Assembly (NCBI RefSeq): GCF_003952225.1
Contig: NZ_CP034437.1
Location: forward strand, 1,531,501-1,595,500
Direction of reading: 5' to 3'
Length of the DNA stretch: 64,000 nt
Source: Paenibacillus albus
GTDB lineage: Bacteria > Bacillota > Bacilli > Paenibacillales > Paenibacillaceae
Part shown: piece by piece, positions 41,595 to 50,894 of the stretch
How positions within the stretch are numbered: position 1 is the stretch's first letter
How the letters are laid out: every line of letters begins with the position of its first letter
The notes under the pieces: model-generated
Told to the model about the DNA's origin: nothing
Database searches by the model: none
Seen by the model: only the letters and a program-made list of their open reading frames with translations
Translations under genes and position numbers: made by a program

Positions 41595-43349
41595 ATGATT
41601 CAGTCAAACAGAGACGAGACGGGCCTGTTATCGCAGGAGCGTCTTATGAACCACAGCAAGAGGCTGTATGTAGAAGAGCTGTTTAGTAAGCTTCATCAGC
41701 TGCAGCAATTGTGCGCAGCTGATGATATAGAGATTTCATTGGATAAAGCAGCTGAGATATACCGCATCGTGCATTCGATAAAAGGGAGCGCGTCGACAAT
41801 CGGGTTCAAGCGGATCGGTGAAATCGCGCAGCAAATGCTCTCCAGCTGGCATTGGGCGAGGAAAGTCACGCTGGCGGCGGTTCTGGAAGAATATGATGGC
41901 GCCTTCACCCTGCAGCTGTATCAGGGCAGCGCGCTTGTGTCGATGCCGCTGCTGTGCGCGCTGGAAGCGGAGATTGATGCATCCGCGAGCCTCATTGCTT
42001 CACTTCAGCAGGAGGTGCCACCTGTACCGATCGAAGGGCAAGGCGGCCATACAGAGCTGCTTCCTGGGGCGAGAAGGATTCTCATTATTGATGACGATGC
42101 CGGACTTCGCACTTACTTGGCCGAGCGGCTTGAACTTGAAGATTACCGGGTCGATATGGCATCGAATGTGCAAGAAGCGATGACTTTGCTGCGGGGCGGC
42201 AGCTACCAGCTGATTACGCTCGATCTTATGATGTATCCGCAAAGCGGGTACGAAATTCTGCATATGCTCAAGAATGACCGGGCGATTCGCGTAGTGCCGA
42301 TGATTGTGCTGTCAGGCATCAATGATACCGAGGATAAAGTTCGCTGCCTGGATATGGGCGTCGATGATTATGTCAGCAAGCCGTTCGACTACGAAGAGCT
42401 TAGCGCGCGAATTCGGAGGATTTTGCAGCGAAACCGAGAGTTCGAATGGATTGCGTTCCGTGATCCGCTCACCGGCTTGTACAATCGGCGATTCTTCGAC
42501 TGTCAGATTGAAGTTGAGCTTAGCCGGATGAGCCGTAAGCCGGCGAATATCTCGATTGTGCTGCTTGATGTGGATCATTTTAAAAAAGTGAACGATACAT
42601 ATGGGCATCAGATTGGCGACCTGGTCCTGCAGCATTTTGGCCAGCTTCTTCAAAAAAGTTTGCGTACCTCTGATATTGTGGCGCGTTGGGGCGGAGAAGA
42701 ATTCGTCGTTATTATGCCGAATACGACCGATTCGGATGCCTACAAGGCGATCGGCTCCATCCTGCAAAAGGTGCAGAATTCGCCGATTGTGACAACCGGG
42801 GAGCGGAGCTACTCCATCACGTTCTCGGCCGGTATTTCGCAGTGGCGGGTGGGGCTTACCGTCGAGCAGTGGATTCAGCGGGCGGATTATGCGCTATATA
42901 AAGCGAAGCATCTGGGACGTAACCGCATGTGCAAAATCTCAAGCAAGCTTCGTACCGATCCGTCGATATCCGGCTCCGAGTCTGTTAAGAAGGTTATCGT
43001 CGCTAAGGATGACCGGGTACTTCGAATGATTATGGTCGATAATTTGGTTAATTCCGGCTACCAGACACTGGAAGCTCAAGATGGCGAGATGGCATACCGC
43101 ATGCTGATGAGCGAGGATGCGGATTTGTGCATATTGGATTGCGTTATGCCGGTGTTGAATGGTCTTCAGGTGCTGAAGCGAATGAAGGATGAAGGCTCGC
43201 GGCCTGTACGAACCAAGATCATGTTCGCAACCGGTCACGATCAATCTGATATGGCAAAAGAGTGCTTTGCGCTTGGTGCGGACCAGTTCATAACGAAGCC
43301 TTTCTCGATGCAGGACTTCGAGCGAAAGGTGAGCAGCCTTATGGAATAG
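41595..43349 (+). CDS. Hpt-REC-GGDEF-REC signalling protein (diguanylate cyclase)
   Basis: Domains in order: an Hpt domain with the phospho-accepting H60 (VHSIKGSAST), a receiver with Asp near residue 209 (ITLDLMMYPQSG), a GGDEF domain with an active RWGGEEFVVIMP (near residue 365), and a second receiver with DCVMP (near residue 514). It should make cyclic di-GMP in response to phosphorelay input. The second receiver has AKDD in place of the usual acidic VDDD, but the acid pair remains. GAGGAG precedes the ATG. It stands alone between terminators. Confidence 0.9.
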   Translation: MIQSNRDETGLLSQERLMNHSKRLYVEELFSKLHQLQQLCAADDIEISLDKAAEIYRIVHSIKGSASTIGFKRIGEIAQQMLSSWHWARKVTLAAVLEEYDGAFTLQLYQGSALVSMPLLCALEAEIDASASLIASLQQEVPPVPIEGQGGHTELLPGARRILIIDDDAGLRTYLAERLELEDYRVDMASNVQEAMTLLRGGSYQLITLDLMMYPQSGYEILHMLKNDRAIRVVPMIVLSGINDTEDKVRCLDMGVDDYVSKPFDYEELSARIRRILQRNREFEWIAFRDPLTGLYNRRFFDCQIEVELSRMSRKPANISIVLLDVDHFKKVNDTYGHQIGDLVLQHFGQLLQKSLRTSDIVARWGGEEFVVIMPNTTDSDAYKAIGSILQKVQNSPIVTTGERSYSITFSAGISQWRVGLTVEQWIQRADYALYKAKHLGRNRMCKISSKLRTDPSISGSESVKKVIVAKDDRVLRMIMVDNLVNSGYQTLEAQDGEMAYRMLMSEDADLCILDCVMPVLNGLQVLKRMKDEGSRPVRTKIMFATGHDQSDMAKECFALGADQFITKPFSMQDFERKVSSLME

Positions 43350-43351
43350 AG

Positions 43352-43386
43352 AAACGCCCGCAGTCCACCTGGGATTGCGGGCGTTT
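43352..43386. terminator. Bidirectional terminator
   Basis: AAACGCCCGCAGTCC and GGGATTGCGGGCGTTT form a long stem (one mismatch) with a four-base loop, shared by the convergent genes on each side. Confidence 0.8.
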
Positions 43387-43402
43387 GTTGTATGAGTGTG
43401 AG

Positions 43403-44374
43403 CTAGCCTTGCTGCTCAGCCTCTTCCAAGCGCTGAAGCGCTTCGAGGTTGTTCTCGATGACTTCCGGGTATGGCTGGAAGTTTCCATCGTCATTGCGCG
43501 GCGTGCCAATTGGGCCAACGACAAGCTCAAGGCCAACAGTGTCGCCGGATTGAACAGGGAAGTAAATCAGCGATTCCGGAACACGGCGTCCGTTGAGGCT
43601 GAGAATCGTATCGGTGCTGCCGGCAATCACGACACCGTTAACGGAGACGATCCGTCCGTTATTGTTGATGCGAACGACGCCTGTCGAGTTAAGCGCCTGT
43701 GCGATGTTCATGCCCGGGAAGTGTCTCACGCGGTACGAGTTCGTAATCCACGGGAAGAAACGTCCGCCGTTGATGAATACCGCTACGAAGCCGCCAGGGA
43801 ATGGTCCTGGTGGAAATCCACCGCCAGGCGGGAATGGGATCGGAATCGGAATCGGCACAGGGAACGGTCCAGGCGGGAATGGGCCGGGGCCTGGGAATGG
43901 CGGAGGAGGGAAGCCTCCAGGACCGCCAGGGAATGGTGGGGGTGGGAAACCGCCGGGACCGCCGGGACCGCCAGGGAATCCACCGGGACCGCCAGGGAAT
44001 CCACCGGGACCGCCGGGTCCGCCAGGGAATCCGCCGGGACCACCGGGACCACCAGGGAATCCGCCCGAACCGCCAGGTCCGCCAGGGAATCCACCGGGTC
44101 CCCCAGGCATACCAGGGAATCCTGGACCACCGGGACCGCCGGGTCCGCCAGGCATACCAGGTCCACCGGGACCGCCAGGAAATCCACCAGGTCCACCAGG
44201 TCCACCAGGCATACCAGGGAATCCTGGGCCACCAGGTCCACCTGGCATTCCACCGGGTCCGCCCGGCATGCCCATGCCGCCGCCTGGCAAGCCCGGGAAC
44301 ATGCGCGGACCGCCGCATCCGCAATCGCGAGAGTAGCCTTCAGGCATGCCTGGAATATATGCGTAAGTACTCAT
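43403..44374 (-). CDS. Collagen-like Gly-X-Y repeat protein
   Basis: After a short Cys-containing start (MSTYAYIPGMPEGYSRDCGC), about 120 residues are uninterrupted G-x-x triplets rich in GPGG, GFP and GMP, followed by a Pro/Phe-rich bridge (FPPGPFPVPIPIPIPFPP). A folded C-terminal domain of about 130 residues comes last (FVAVFINGGRFFPWI, NNNGRIVSVNGVVIAG, PVQSGDTVGLELVVG). There is no signal peptide, as in many spore-surface (BclA-like) proteins made in the mother cell; exosporium location is inference. AAAGGAG precedes the ATG. The repeat DNA is itself a minisatellite and may vary in length. Confidence 0.8.
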   Translation of the reverse strand: MSTYAYIPGMPEGYSRDCGCGGPRMFPGLPGGGMGMPGGPGGMPGGPGGPGFPGMPGGPGGPGGFPGGPGGPGMPGGPGGPGGPGFPGMPGGPGGFPGGPGGSGGFPGGPGGPGGFPGGPGGPGGFPGGPGGFPGGPGGPGGFPPPPFPGGPGGFPPPPFPGPGPFPPGPFPVPIPIPIPFPPGGGFPPGPFPGGFVAVFINGGRFFPWITNSYRVRHFPGMNIAQALNSTGVVRINNNGRIVSVNGVVIAGSTDTILSLNGRRVPESLIYFPVQSGDTVGLELVVGPIGTPRNDDGNFQPYPEVIENNLEALQRLEEAEQQG

Positions 44375-44456
44375 GAATCGATCTCCTTTACCAAAAGCGT
44401 CATTAGGTAAATGTCTCGGTTGTAGTGTATGCGCCTATTCTCCAGGGTGTGTTTAA

Positions 44457-44496
44457 TAAAAAAAAGACCTCAGCGATCATAAGGCGATCGCGAGGT
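44457..44496 (-). terminator. Terminator of the chemoreceptor gene
   Basis: On the minus strand GACCTCGCGATC and GATCGCTGAGGTC form a stem with a small bulge and are followed by eight T, ten bases after the stop. Confidence 0.85.
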
Positions 44497-44506
44497 CTAC
44501 TCTCTA

Positions 44507-46741
44507 TTAGCGCTTGCGTACATCGCTAAGCTGGAACTGCCCTACAAGCTGTTGAAGGAACGCTGTAATCGCTTCTACATGATTGGAGGTGTGGCGAACG
44601 TTCACGAAATCACCGAGCAGATCCTGCACATTGCGTTCCACCTCGGTCGAGATGATGCGGTTCTGCTTGCTCACATCCGCGATTTTCTCCATAATGACGA
44701 CCACCTCGTCGATGATTTGCGATTTTAAGGTGTCATTATCTTGGCTGCTGCTCAAGAGCTCGGAGGCGGCTGCGACTAGTGCGGTTCCTTCCGTCACGAC
44801 TTTGGTTCCTTCGGCCATCGTCTCTGTAGCTTGCTTGGCGTTAACATAGATCTGGTGGACGATATCGTGCACTTGTTCCGTTGACAACTTGGTATGATCG
44901 GCTAATTTGCGGATTTCAGCCGCGACAACCGCGAAGCCTTTGCCTTGCTCGCCGACCCGTGCGGCTTCAATGGATGCGTTAAGCGCCAGCAGATGGGTCT
45001 GCGAGGATATTCCCTCAATGACACGCAGTACATTGCGAATTTCATTTGTAGTGACCATAAAAGCTTCGACAGATTGGTTTGTTACCGCAACATGCGCTGC
45101 AATCTGCTCCATTTTATCGCCGATCCGAACAAGCTCGTCCTGCGCGACGCTGATATTGGAGGATGCCTTATCCTCCAGCATGCGCAGTGTCTCGCGCATC
45201 TCGCCTGCGACATCCTTGGCAATATCAATGTCCTTCAGCTGGCTGCGAATGCTGAGGATCATGTCGCTGACCTTTGTGCTGACCCGTTCGGTCGTGCCGG
45301 CTGTTGCCCCGGTCGTCTCGAGCAGCGCGCGTTGGTTGGTTAACACGTCGCTGGAAGCGAGTTTCACTTGAAGCATGATGCCTTCGATCGAATCGATCAT
45401 ATTGTTAATCCATTTGGCAAGCTCGCGTGTTTCGTTGTTTGGAAAGGAGCTCGTATCCAGACGCTGGGTAAGGTCTCCCTTGCCTTCGGCATTAATACGG
45501 ATAAATTGATTTAATCTGCGCATTTGGCGAACAGTCACCTGATTACCTTTGCGATCAAGCACGCGCATCACGGCAAGGCCAAACAAGAAGCTGAAGCCGC
45601 CGATAATTAGCGAGCCGATGATAGGCGTGACGCTTGTGAAGAGATAATAAGCGATTATCGCACTAATAATGCTAAGGCTGGCCAGCCATCCTGCCACAAG
45701 CTTGGATTGCGTATAGCGGATGCTGCGGATGCGGTAGACTTCCTCCAAGTCACCTTCGCACATCATCCCCCACAGATCGGGACAGTGCGGAAGCTGGAAG
45801 GTGACGCCTTTGCCAATGACGGGAATGTGCCGGTAATCCGAATAGCCGGGAAACTGGGTGAACAGATTGGAGCCGTTTCTTATGGTGTTCGCAACACCGG
45901 GATGGAGCTGTCCGGTAGCGGGATCGGTAAAGATAAGCTCAAGCTCTGTATGCTCTTCGACGGAAACGATGCCAAAGTCTGTAGTAACACCATCCTTCAA
46001 ATTGTCGCCGTGGGTAAAGGTACGGTCTTCGAAACGGCTGCGGGACAAGGCTGTGCCTGGTGCTATGTAGGTATTCAGTGCAGGGCGAGCCATAAACAGA
46101 TAGTTGTCGCCGGAATCGGAATAGACATGGCCGGATTCCCGCTGAATGAGATCACCGATCACATCGTTTGGTACTCGCCCGCACAAAGCGCCTTGCCATT
46201 TGCCGTCATGGACAATCGGAGTAATAAAGAGAAGCGTCATTTTATCATGAAAAGAAGACGAGCTCGGCCCGATTGTAAGCGTCCAAGGATCGGCATAAGG
46301 GCCGAACAAACATTTACGGCCGCCGGACGTCTGATCTTGCGAGTACGTTAATCCAGGCGCCAGCACAGTTCCGTGCCCATACAGCTCTCCGACATGACGA
46401 GGTTCCGTCGAGAAGGTAACGCGGTTCTCATCATCAAGCAGGAAGAGCTCGGAGAAGTCCGAAGCTCTAGCTCGCGTCCCGGCAAACAATCCTTCCCAAG
46501 AGGCAGTGGTATTCGAGGCTATAGCAGAATCAATAGGCTGCTTGAGGGACATTTGATGAAGCAAACGGTCGAGATGATCCCAGTATTCAGCTGCCCACGC
46601 CTGAAGGATGTCCATTCTTGTTTCTGCGATACCTTCGAAAATATCCGCAACATCCTCGTTCATCGCAGCATTGAGCTTGTACGACCACCACAAGGGCAGT
46701 CCTTTGCGAAATCCCAACCAATCAAACATCAAGTAACCCAC
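44507..46741 (-). CDS. Methyl-accepting chemotaxis protein without N-terminal membrane segment
   Basis: The last 370 residues hold a HAMP-like linker and the MCP signalling tip ([38 protein letters not shown]). The first 340 residues are a Cache/PAS-like sensor ([37 protein letters not shown]). Only one pair of membrane helices is seen (about residues 347-392) and none precedes the sensor, which should therefore face the cytoplasm. The start is GTG 46741 behind AAGGAG. It lies apart from the che operon at 57.5 kb. Confidence 0.85.
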   Translation of the reverse strand: MGYLMFDWLGFRKGLPLWWSYKLNAAMNEDVADIFEGIAETRMDILQAWAAEYWDHLDRLLHQMSLKQPIDSAIASNTTASWEGLFAGTRARASDFSELFLLDDENRVTFSTEPRHVGELYGHGTVLAPGLTYSQDQTSGGRKCLFGPYADPWTLTIGPSSSSFHDKMTLLFITPIVHDGKWQGALCGRVPNDVIGDLIQRESGHVYSDSGDNYLFMARPALNTYIAPGTALSRSRFEDRTFTHGDNLKDGVTTDFGIVSVEEHTELELIFTDPATGQLHPGVANTIRNGSNLFTQFPGYSDYRHIPVIGKGVTFQLPHCPDLWGMMCEGDLEEVYRIRSIRYTQSKLVAGWLASLSIISAIIAYYLFTSVTPIIGSLIIGGFSFLFGLAVMRVLDRKGNQVTVRQMRRLNQFIRINAEGKGDLTQRLDTSSFPNNETRELAKWINNMIDSIEGIMLQVKLASSDVLTNQRALLETTGATAGTTERVSTKVSDMILSIRSQLKDIDIAKDVAGEMRETLRMLEDKASSNISVAQDELVRIGDKMEQIAAHVAVTNQSVEAFMVTTNEIRNVLRVIEGISSQTHLLALNASIEAARVGEQGKGFAVVAAEIRKLADHTKLSTEQVHDIVHQIYVNAKQATETMAEGTKVVTEGTALVAAASELLSSSQDNDTLKSQIIDEVVVIMEKIADVSKQNRIISTEVERNVQDLLGDFVNVRHTSNHVEAITAFLQQLVGQFQLSDVRKR

Positions 46742-47008
46742 TCTCTCTCCTTGGATATCATGGGAGGAATTATAACATGAGATATGAGAAAATAGTTGGA
46801 ATTTGTTGAAAAAAAAGCTGTGATTTCGAAGTTATGTTAGGTATTTAGTCTTAAATTTAAAAAAATACATAAAAAACTTCCGCGAATGAATCAAGGGGTT
46901 TTCATCCTCCTATGCGGCAATAGCTTATCCGTTGCCTATCGCGAAGCTTCCATACTATCTTCTAGCCGCTCTGTATACATATAGAAAGGTGAAGGGTGGT
47001 TGATCGAT

Positions 47009-47818
47009 ATGGGGCACTATGTGGAAGTGGAGAAAGGTGTAAAGCTGTACGTCGAGGATATCGGATCAGGGAAGCCGGTCATATTTGTCCACGGATGGCC
47101 GGTCAATCACAAGATGTTCGAATACCAGTACAATGTGCTGCCAAAGCGCGGCTATCGCTGCATCGGCATTGATCTGCGCGGCTACGGCAGGTCAGATGCG
47201 CCTTGGAGCGGATACGACTACAATCGTATGTCCGATGACATAGCCATCGTGGCGGATGCGCTAGGTCTTCGGCATGCCATGCTTGTCGGCTTCTCGATGG
47301 GAGGTGCGCTGGCAATCCGATATGCTGCGCGCCACAGCGGGAGAAGACTAGGCGGACTTGTGCTTGCAGCCGCAGCAGCGCCGGTGTTCACACAGCGGCC
47401 GGACTTCCCATACGGAGCGCCTGTAGAACAAGTGAATAGAACCATCGCCGGACTGTACGTTGATCGGCCCAAGACCGTAGCGGATTTCGGTATGACCTTT
47501 TTTGCGAAGCCGATCAGCGATCCGTTTCGTACTTGGTTTAACGGGCTTGGCTACGACGCCTCTTCCTACGGAACGATCAAAGGGCTCGAATCGCTGCGCG
47601 ATGAAGATTTGCGCGAGGACCTCGCCAAAGTACGGCTCCCCACGACGATTCTCCACGGCAAGCTGGATGCTATCGCGCCTTATGCGCTGGCAGAGCAAAT
47701 GAATAAAGGGATTCAAGGCTCCAAGCTCGTTCCATTCGTGGAGAGCGGACACGGTCTCTTCTACGACGAGCGCGAGAAGTTCAATCAAGAGCTGCTGAAC
47801 GCCTTAGACGGCAAATAA
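47009..47818 (+). CDS. Alpha/beta hydrolase
   Basis: The fold and active site are clear: the oxyanion strand VIFVHGWPVNHKMFEYQ, the nucleophile elbow GFSMGG (Ser), Asp in LHGKLDAIAP and His in ESGHGLFYDE. It resembles non-haem haloperoxidase/esterase-type enzymes. The substrate is not predictable. I place the start at ATG 47009 with AGGGTGG nine bases upstream. It converges on sodA across a shared terminator. Confidence 0.87.
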   Translation: MGHYVEVEKGVKLYVEDIGSGKPVIFVHGWPVNHKMFEYQYNVLPKRGYRCIGIDLRGYGRSDAPWSGYDYNRMSDDIAIVADALGLRHAMLVGFSMGGALAIRYAARHSGRRLGGLVLAAAAAPVFTQRPDFPYGAPVEQVNRTIAGLYVDRPKTVADFGMTFFAKPISDPFRTWFNGLGYDASSYGTIKGLESLRDEDLREDLAKVRLPTTILHGKLDAIAPYALAEQMNKGIQGSKLVPFVESGHGLFYDEREKFNQELLNALDGK

Positions 47819-47820
47819 AC

Positions 47821-47862
47821 AAAGAGGACCTCTGCGCAGCAAGTGCGAGAGGTCCTCTTCTT
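47821..47862. terminator. Bidirectional terminator
   Basis: AAGAGGACCTCT and AGAGGTCCTCTT form a perfect 12-base stem with a 14-base loop, between the convergent hydrolase and sodA. Confidence 0.85.
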
Positions 47863-47875
47863 CATAAACCGCGAT

Positions 47876-48487
47876 TTATTTCGCAGCTTCGTAACGTTTG
47901 CCAACTTCAGACCAGTTAACAACGTTCCAGAACGCTGCAATGTAGTCAGGGCGTTTGTTTTGGTATTTCAGGTAGTAAGCGTGCTCCCATACATCCAGAC
48001 CAAGAAGCGGAGTTTCGCCTTCCATGATCGGGCTGTCTTGGTTCGGAAGGCTGTACACTTTCAGCTTGCCGTCTTTGCTAAGCGCAAGGAACGCCCAGCC
48101 GCTGCCGAAACGAGTTGTTGCTGCTTTCGCGAAGTCAGCTTTGAACTGCTCAAGGCCGCCCAGCTCGCTAGCGATTGCATCAGCCAAAGCCCCAGTAGGC
48201 TCGCCGCCAGCGTTTGGTCCGATTGTTTCCCAGAACAGGGAGTGGTTCGCGTGGCCGCCGCCGTTGTTGCGGACAGCCGTGCGGATTGCTTCAGGAACGC
48301 TGTTCAGATCAGCAATCAGATCTTCGATCGATTTGCTTTGCAGCTCAGGAGCGGACTCCAGCGCAGCGTTCAGGTTCGTTACATAAGCGTTATGATGACG
48401 GTCGTGGTGAATCATCATCGTTGTTTCATCGATATGCGGCTCAAGCGCATTGTTTGCGTAAGGCAAAGCAGGCAATTGGTGTGCCAT
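47876..48487 (-). CDS. sodA: Superoxide dismutase (Mn/Fe type)
   Basis: The enzyme converts superoxide to oxygen and hydrogen peroxide. The metal ligands H27, H82, D165 and H169 are present in the standard contexts ([39 protein letters not shown]). At 203 residues it is of normal length, and the [11 protein letters not shown] form fits the Mn enzymes of Bacillota. AGGAGG precedes the ATG, and a promoter candidate lies at 48531-48559. Confidence 0.95.
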   Translation of the reverse strand: MAHQLPALPYANNALEPHIDETTMMIHHDRHHNAYVTNLNAALESAPELQSKSIEDLIADLNSVPEAIRTAVRNNGGGHANHSLFWETIGPNAGGEPTGALADAIASELGGLEQFKADFAKAATTRFGSGWAFLALSKDGKLKVYSLPNQDSPIMEGETPLLGLDVWEHAYYLKYQNKRPDYIAAFWNVVNWSEVGKRYEAAK

Positions 48488-48530
48488 TGTTCAAAAACCT
48501 CCTATATTATGTATCAATTTTTTCTTTTCC

Positions 48531-48559
48531 ATTATGCTCCTTCCGGGCACATAAATCAA
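48531..48559 (-). promoter_or_regulatory. Promoter candidate of sodA
   Basis: On the minus strand TTGATT and CATAAT are separated by 17 bases, about 45 bases upstream of the sodA start. Confidence 0.55.
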
Positions 48560-48721
48560 CATAAATGTTTGTAAAGTAGCCCGTGATGCCAGCGACCGGA
48601 AGAACATCTTCTAGCATGAACCAAAGGAGCATTTTCCATACAAAATAACCCATCCCCGGACCAAAATAGGCACCTGCGGAATATATATAAAGCAACATCA
48701 TGGGAAGCAAGGTGATCGCGC

Positions 48722-49222
48722 ATGACAGCGAAGGAAAGAGCGTTGCGGGTTATTGTAACAGGTACGGAAGGGGAGCTCGGCAATACGCTTGTCTACGGCA
48801 CGAACGAACCTGGAATAGCGGTTCTCGGCTTCAGCAGAAGCGGCATGGATGTCAACGATCTGGAGCATTGCCGCCAAGTTGTGAAACGGTATCAGGCGGA
48901 CGCAGTTATTCACTGCGAGCCCGCGTTGCCAATTCGGAATGTCGCGCTTGCAGCCAATGAGTTCGGAGCCAAGCTCGTTTATGTTATTCAAGGCGATGCA
49001 AGCGAGGCGGAGAAGGAGATCGGCCCTCTAGCGCACCGTGCATATATCGTGCAACTCGATCGGGAGTTGGCTCACAGTCCAGAGCCGAATAAAGAGTTAT
49101 CTACCTTCTTGGTTCGTCTTGTGCTGACGGACAACTATGGACTCTATCAACTATCTGCTAGCGGCGAGCTGGCGTGGCATGCGTTCAAGCAGCATAAAAC
49201 CTGGCGCAGCAGCGTACGGTAG
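48722..49222 (+). CDS. Truncated RmlD-like (NAD-binding) protein
   Basis: The 166-residue product aligns with the start and end of dTDP-4-dehydrorhamnose reductase: VIVTGTEGELGNTLVYG (Rossmann loop), DVNDLEHCRQVVKRYQADAVIHCE, and near the end NYGLYQLSASGELAWHAF. The catalytic Tyr-x-x-x-Lys region and the middle of the fold are missing, compared with 281 residues in the complete RfbD encoded at 50894. It is probably a decayed or repurposed paralog of rfbD. AAGGTGA lies upstream of the ATG. Confidence 0.65.
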   Translation: MTAKERALRVIVTGTEGELGNTLVYGTNEPGIAVLGFSRSGMDVNDLEHCRQVVKRYQADAVIHCEPALPIRNVALAANEFGAKLVYVIQGDASEAEKEIGPLAHRAYIVQLDRELAHSPEPNKELSTFLVRLVLTDNYGLYQLSASGELAWHAFKQHKTWRSSVR

Positions 49223-49338
49223 CAATACCTATATCAAAATATTTTCATGAACATATACTAGTTTAGAAGGTTGGTGGACTAGCGCGGATACGTTGGCGTG
49301 AAGCGCGAAAATAAAGACTAGGAGGAGGCGAAGGCGGG

Positions 49339-49905
49339 TTGAAAGTGTCGAGTATTGTTCTGCCGGGCGTGAAACTGATTGAACCGGATGTTTACGGCGA
49401 TAACCGTGGTTTCTTCTCGGAGAGCTATAACGAGCAGAAGCTGCAGGAGCAGGGGATCGGCCATCGCTTCGTGCAGGATAACCATTCGTTATCTGTAGAG
49501 GCTGGCGTGCTGCGCGGCCTGCATTATCAGCTTGCGCCGATGGCGCAGACGAAGCTCGTCCGTTGTACGAGCGGTGCAATCTATGATGTGGTTCTCGATA
49601 TTCGGCAGGGCTCCCCGACATTCGGGAGATGGCAGGGATTTATTTTATCGGCATCGAATTTCCGCCAGCTGCTCGTCCCGCAAGGGTTCGCGCACGGCTT
49701 CTGCACGCTTGTTCCGAACAGCGAAGTGCAGTATAAGGTCGATCAGTTCTATTCAGCAGAGCATGATCGCGGCATAGCTTGGGATGATCCGGCGCTTGGC
49801 ATAGACTGGCCGATAGCTAAACCTATTCTGTCCAGTAAAGATGCGGGGCATCCGGTCTTGCTGCGCGCAGAAACGAATTTCGCATTCGAGGGTGAGCAAG
49901 GATGA
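49339..49905 (+). CDS. rfbC: dTDP-4-dehydrorhamnose 3,5-epimerase
   Basis: RfbC makes the third step of dTDP-L-rhamnose synthesis. The cupin-fold active site is seen in VLRGLHYQLAPMAQTKLVRC (catalytic His) and the tyrosine region EVQYKVDQFYSAEHDRGI. DPALGIDWPI is the conserved closing motif. At 188 residues it is normal. The start is TTG 49339 behind GGAGGAGG. It overlaps rfbB by four bases. Confidence 0.93.
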   Translation: MKVSSIVLPGVKLIEPDVYGDNRGFFSESYNEQKLQEQGIGHRFVQDNHSLSVEAGVLRGLHYQLAPMAQTKLVRCTSGAIYDVVLDIRQGSPTFGRWQGFILSASNFRQLLVPQGFAHGFCTLVPNSEVQYKVDQFYSAEHDRGIAWDDPALGIDWPIAKPILSSKDAGHPVLLRAETNFAFEGEQG

Positions 49906-50894
49906 AAATCATCGTAACAGGCGGGGCGGGCTTCATCGGCAGCAACTTTATTCACTATATGATGAAGAAGCACCCCGAGTACGCAATCGTCAATGTCGAT
50001 GCTCTCACTTATGCCGGCAATCCGCATAATCTGCGAGCGGTGGAGAAGCTCGATGGCTATCGTTTCGTGCAAGCTGATATTGCCGACCGCAAGGCGCTTG
50101 AGCCGGTGTTCGCAGCGGAAAGCATAGATGCAGTCATTAACTTCGCGGCGGAATCGCATGTAGACCGCAGCATCGTGCAGCCGGATATTTTCGTGCGGAC
50201 GAATGTGCTGGGGACTCAAACGCTGCTTGATCTAACGAAACAATATGGCGTAGGCAAGTTCGTGCAGGTGTCCACGGATGAGGTGTACGGCACGCTCGGC
50301 GCAGCCGGATTGTTCACAGAAGCAACGCCGCTTGCGCCGAATAGCCCTTACTCCGCAAGCAAGGCAGGTGCGGATCTGCTCGTCCGCGCCTATTACGAAA
50401 CCTATGGCATGAACGTGAATATTACCCGCTGCTCCAACAACTATGGACCTTATCAGTTTCCGGAGAAGCTTATTCCGCTTATGATTCAGAATGCTCTAGA
50501 TGATAAACCGCTGCCCGTCTATGGGGACGGTCTCCATGTGCGCGATTGGCTCTATGTCGAAGACCATTGCCGTGCGATTGATCTCGTGCTGCACCAAGGG
50601 GCGCCAGGAGAGATTTATAATGTTGGGGGCATGAATGAGCGGACCAATATTGAAGTGGTTCGCCGAATTGTTGCCGAGCTTGGCAAGCCGGAGTCGCTCA
50701 TTACCTATGTGCAGGACCGTCTGGGCCACGACCGCAGATATGCCATTGACGCGTCGAAGATCCAGAGGGAGCTTGGCTGGATACCGATGTATGATTACGA
50801 ATCAGGCATTAAATCGACAATTGAATGGTATTTGAACCATGCAAAGTGGCTGGAAAATGTGCGTACAGGCGCATACCGGGGAGGGCATTCTTAA
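49902..50894 (+). CDS. rfbB: dTDP-glucose 4,6-dehydratase
   Basis: RfbB makes dTDP-4-keto-6-deoxyglucose. It is an extended short-chain dehydrogenase: GGAGFIGSNFIHY (NAD loop), VSTDEVYGTL (Thr-Asp-Glu active site) and the catalytic Tyr-Lys in SPYSASKAGADLL. The 330-residue length is typical. It overlaps rfbC (ATGA) and rfbD (TAATG), so the three genes are one coupled operon. The first enzyme, RfbA, is not encoded in this window. Confidence 0.95.
   Translation: MKIIVTGGAGFIGSNFIHYMMKKHPEYAIVNVDALTYAGNPHNLRAVEKLDGYRFVQADIADRKALEPVFAAESIDAVINFAAESHVDRSIVQPDIFVRTNVLGTQTLLDLTKQYGVGKFVQVSTDEVYGTLGAAGLFTEATPLAPNSPYSASKAGADLLVRAYYETYGMNVNITRCSNNYGPYQFPEKLIPLMIQNALDDKPLPVYGDGLHVRDWLYVEDHCRAIDLVLHQGAPGEIYNVGGMNERTNIEVVRRIVAELGKPESLITYVQDRLGHDRRYAIDASKIQRELGWIPMYDYESGIKSTIEWYLNHAKWLENVRTGAYRGGHS

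Noticed and set aside
43593-44336. A 247-residue plus-strand Gly/Pro-rich frame opposite the collagen-like gene
   Set aside because: The complement of G-x-x triplet DNA is itself Pro/Gly-rich. The minus-strand gene has the ribosome site and a folded C-terminal domain.
48507-48710. A 67-residue minus-strand membrane-like frame upstream of sodA
   Set aside because: No ribosome site, and it covers the likely sodA promoter. It could still be a small protein, but support is lacking.
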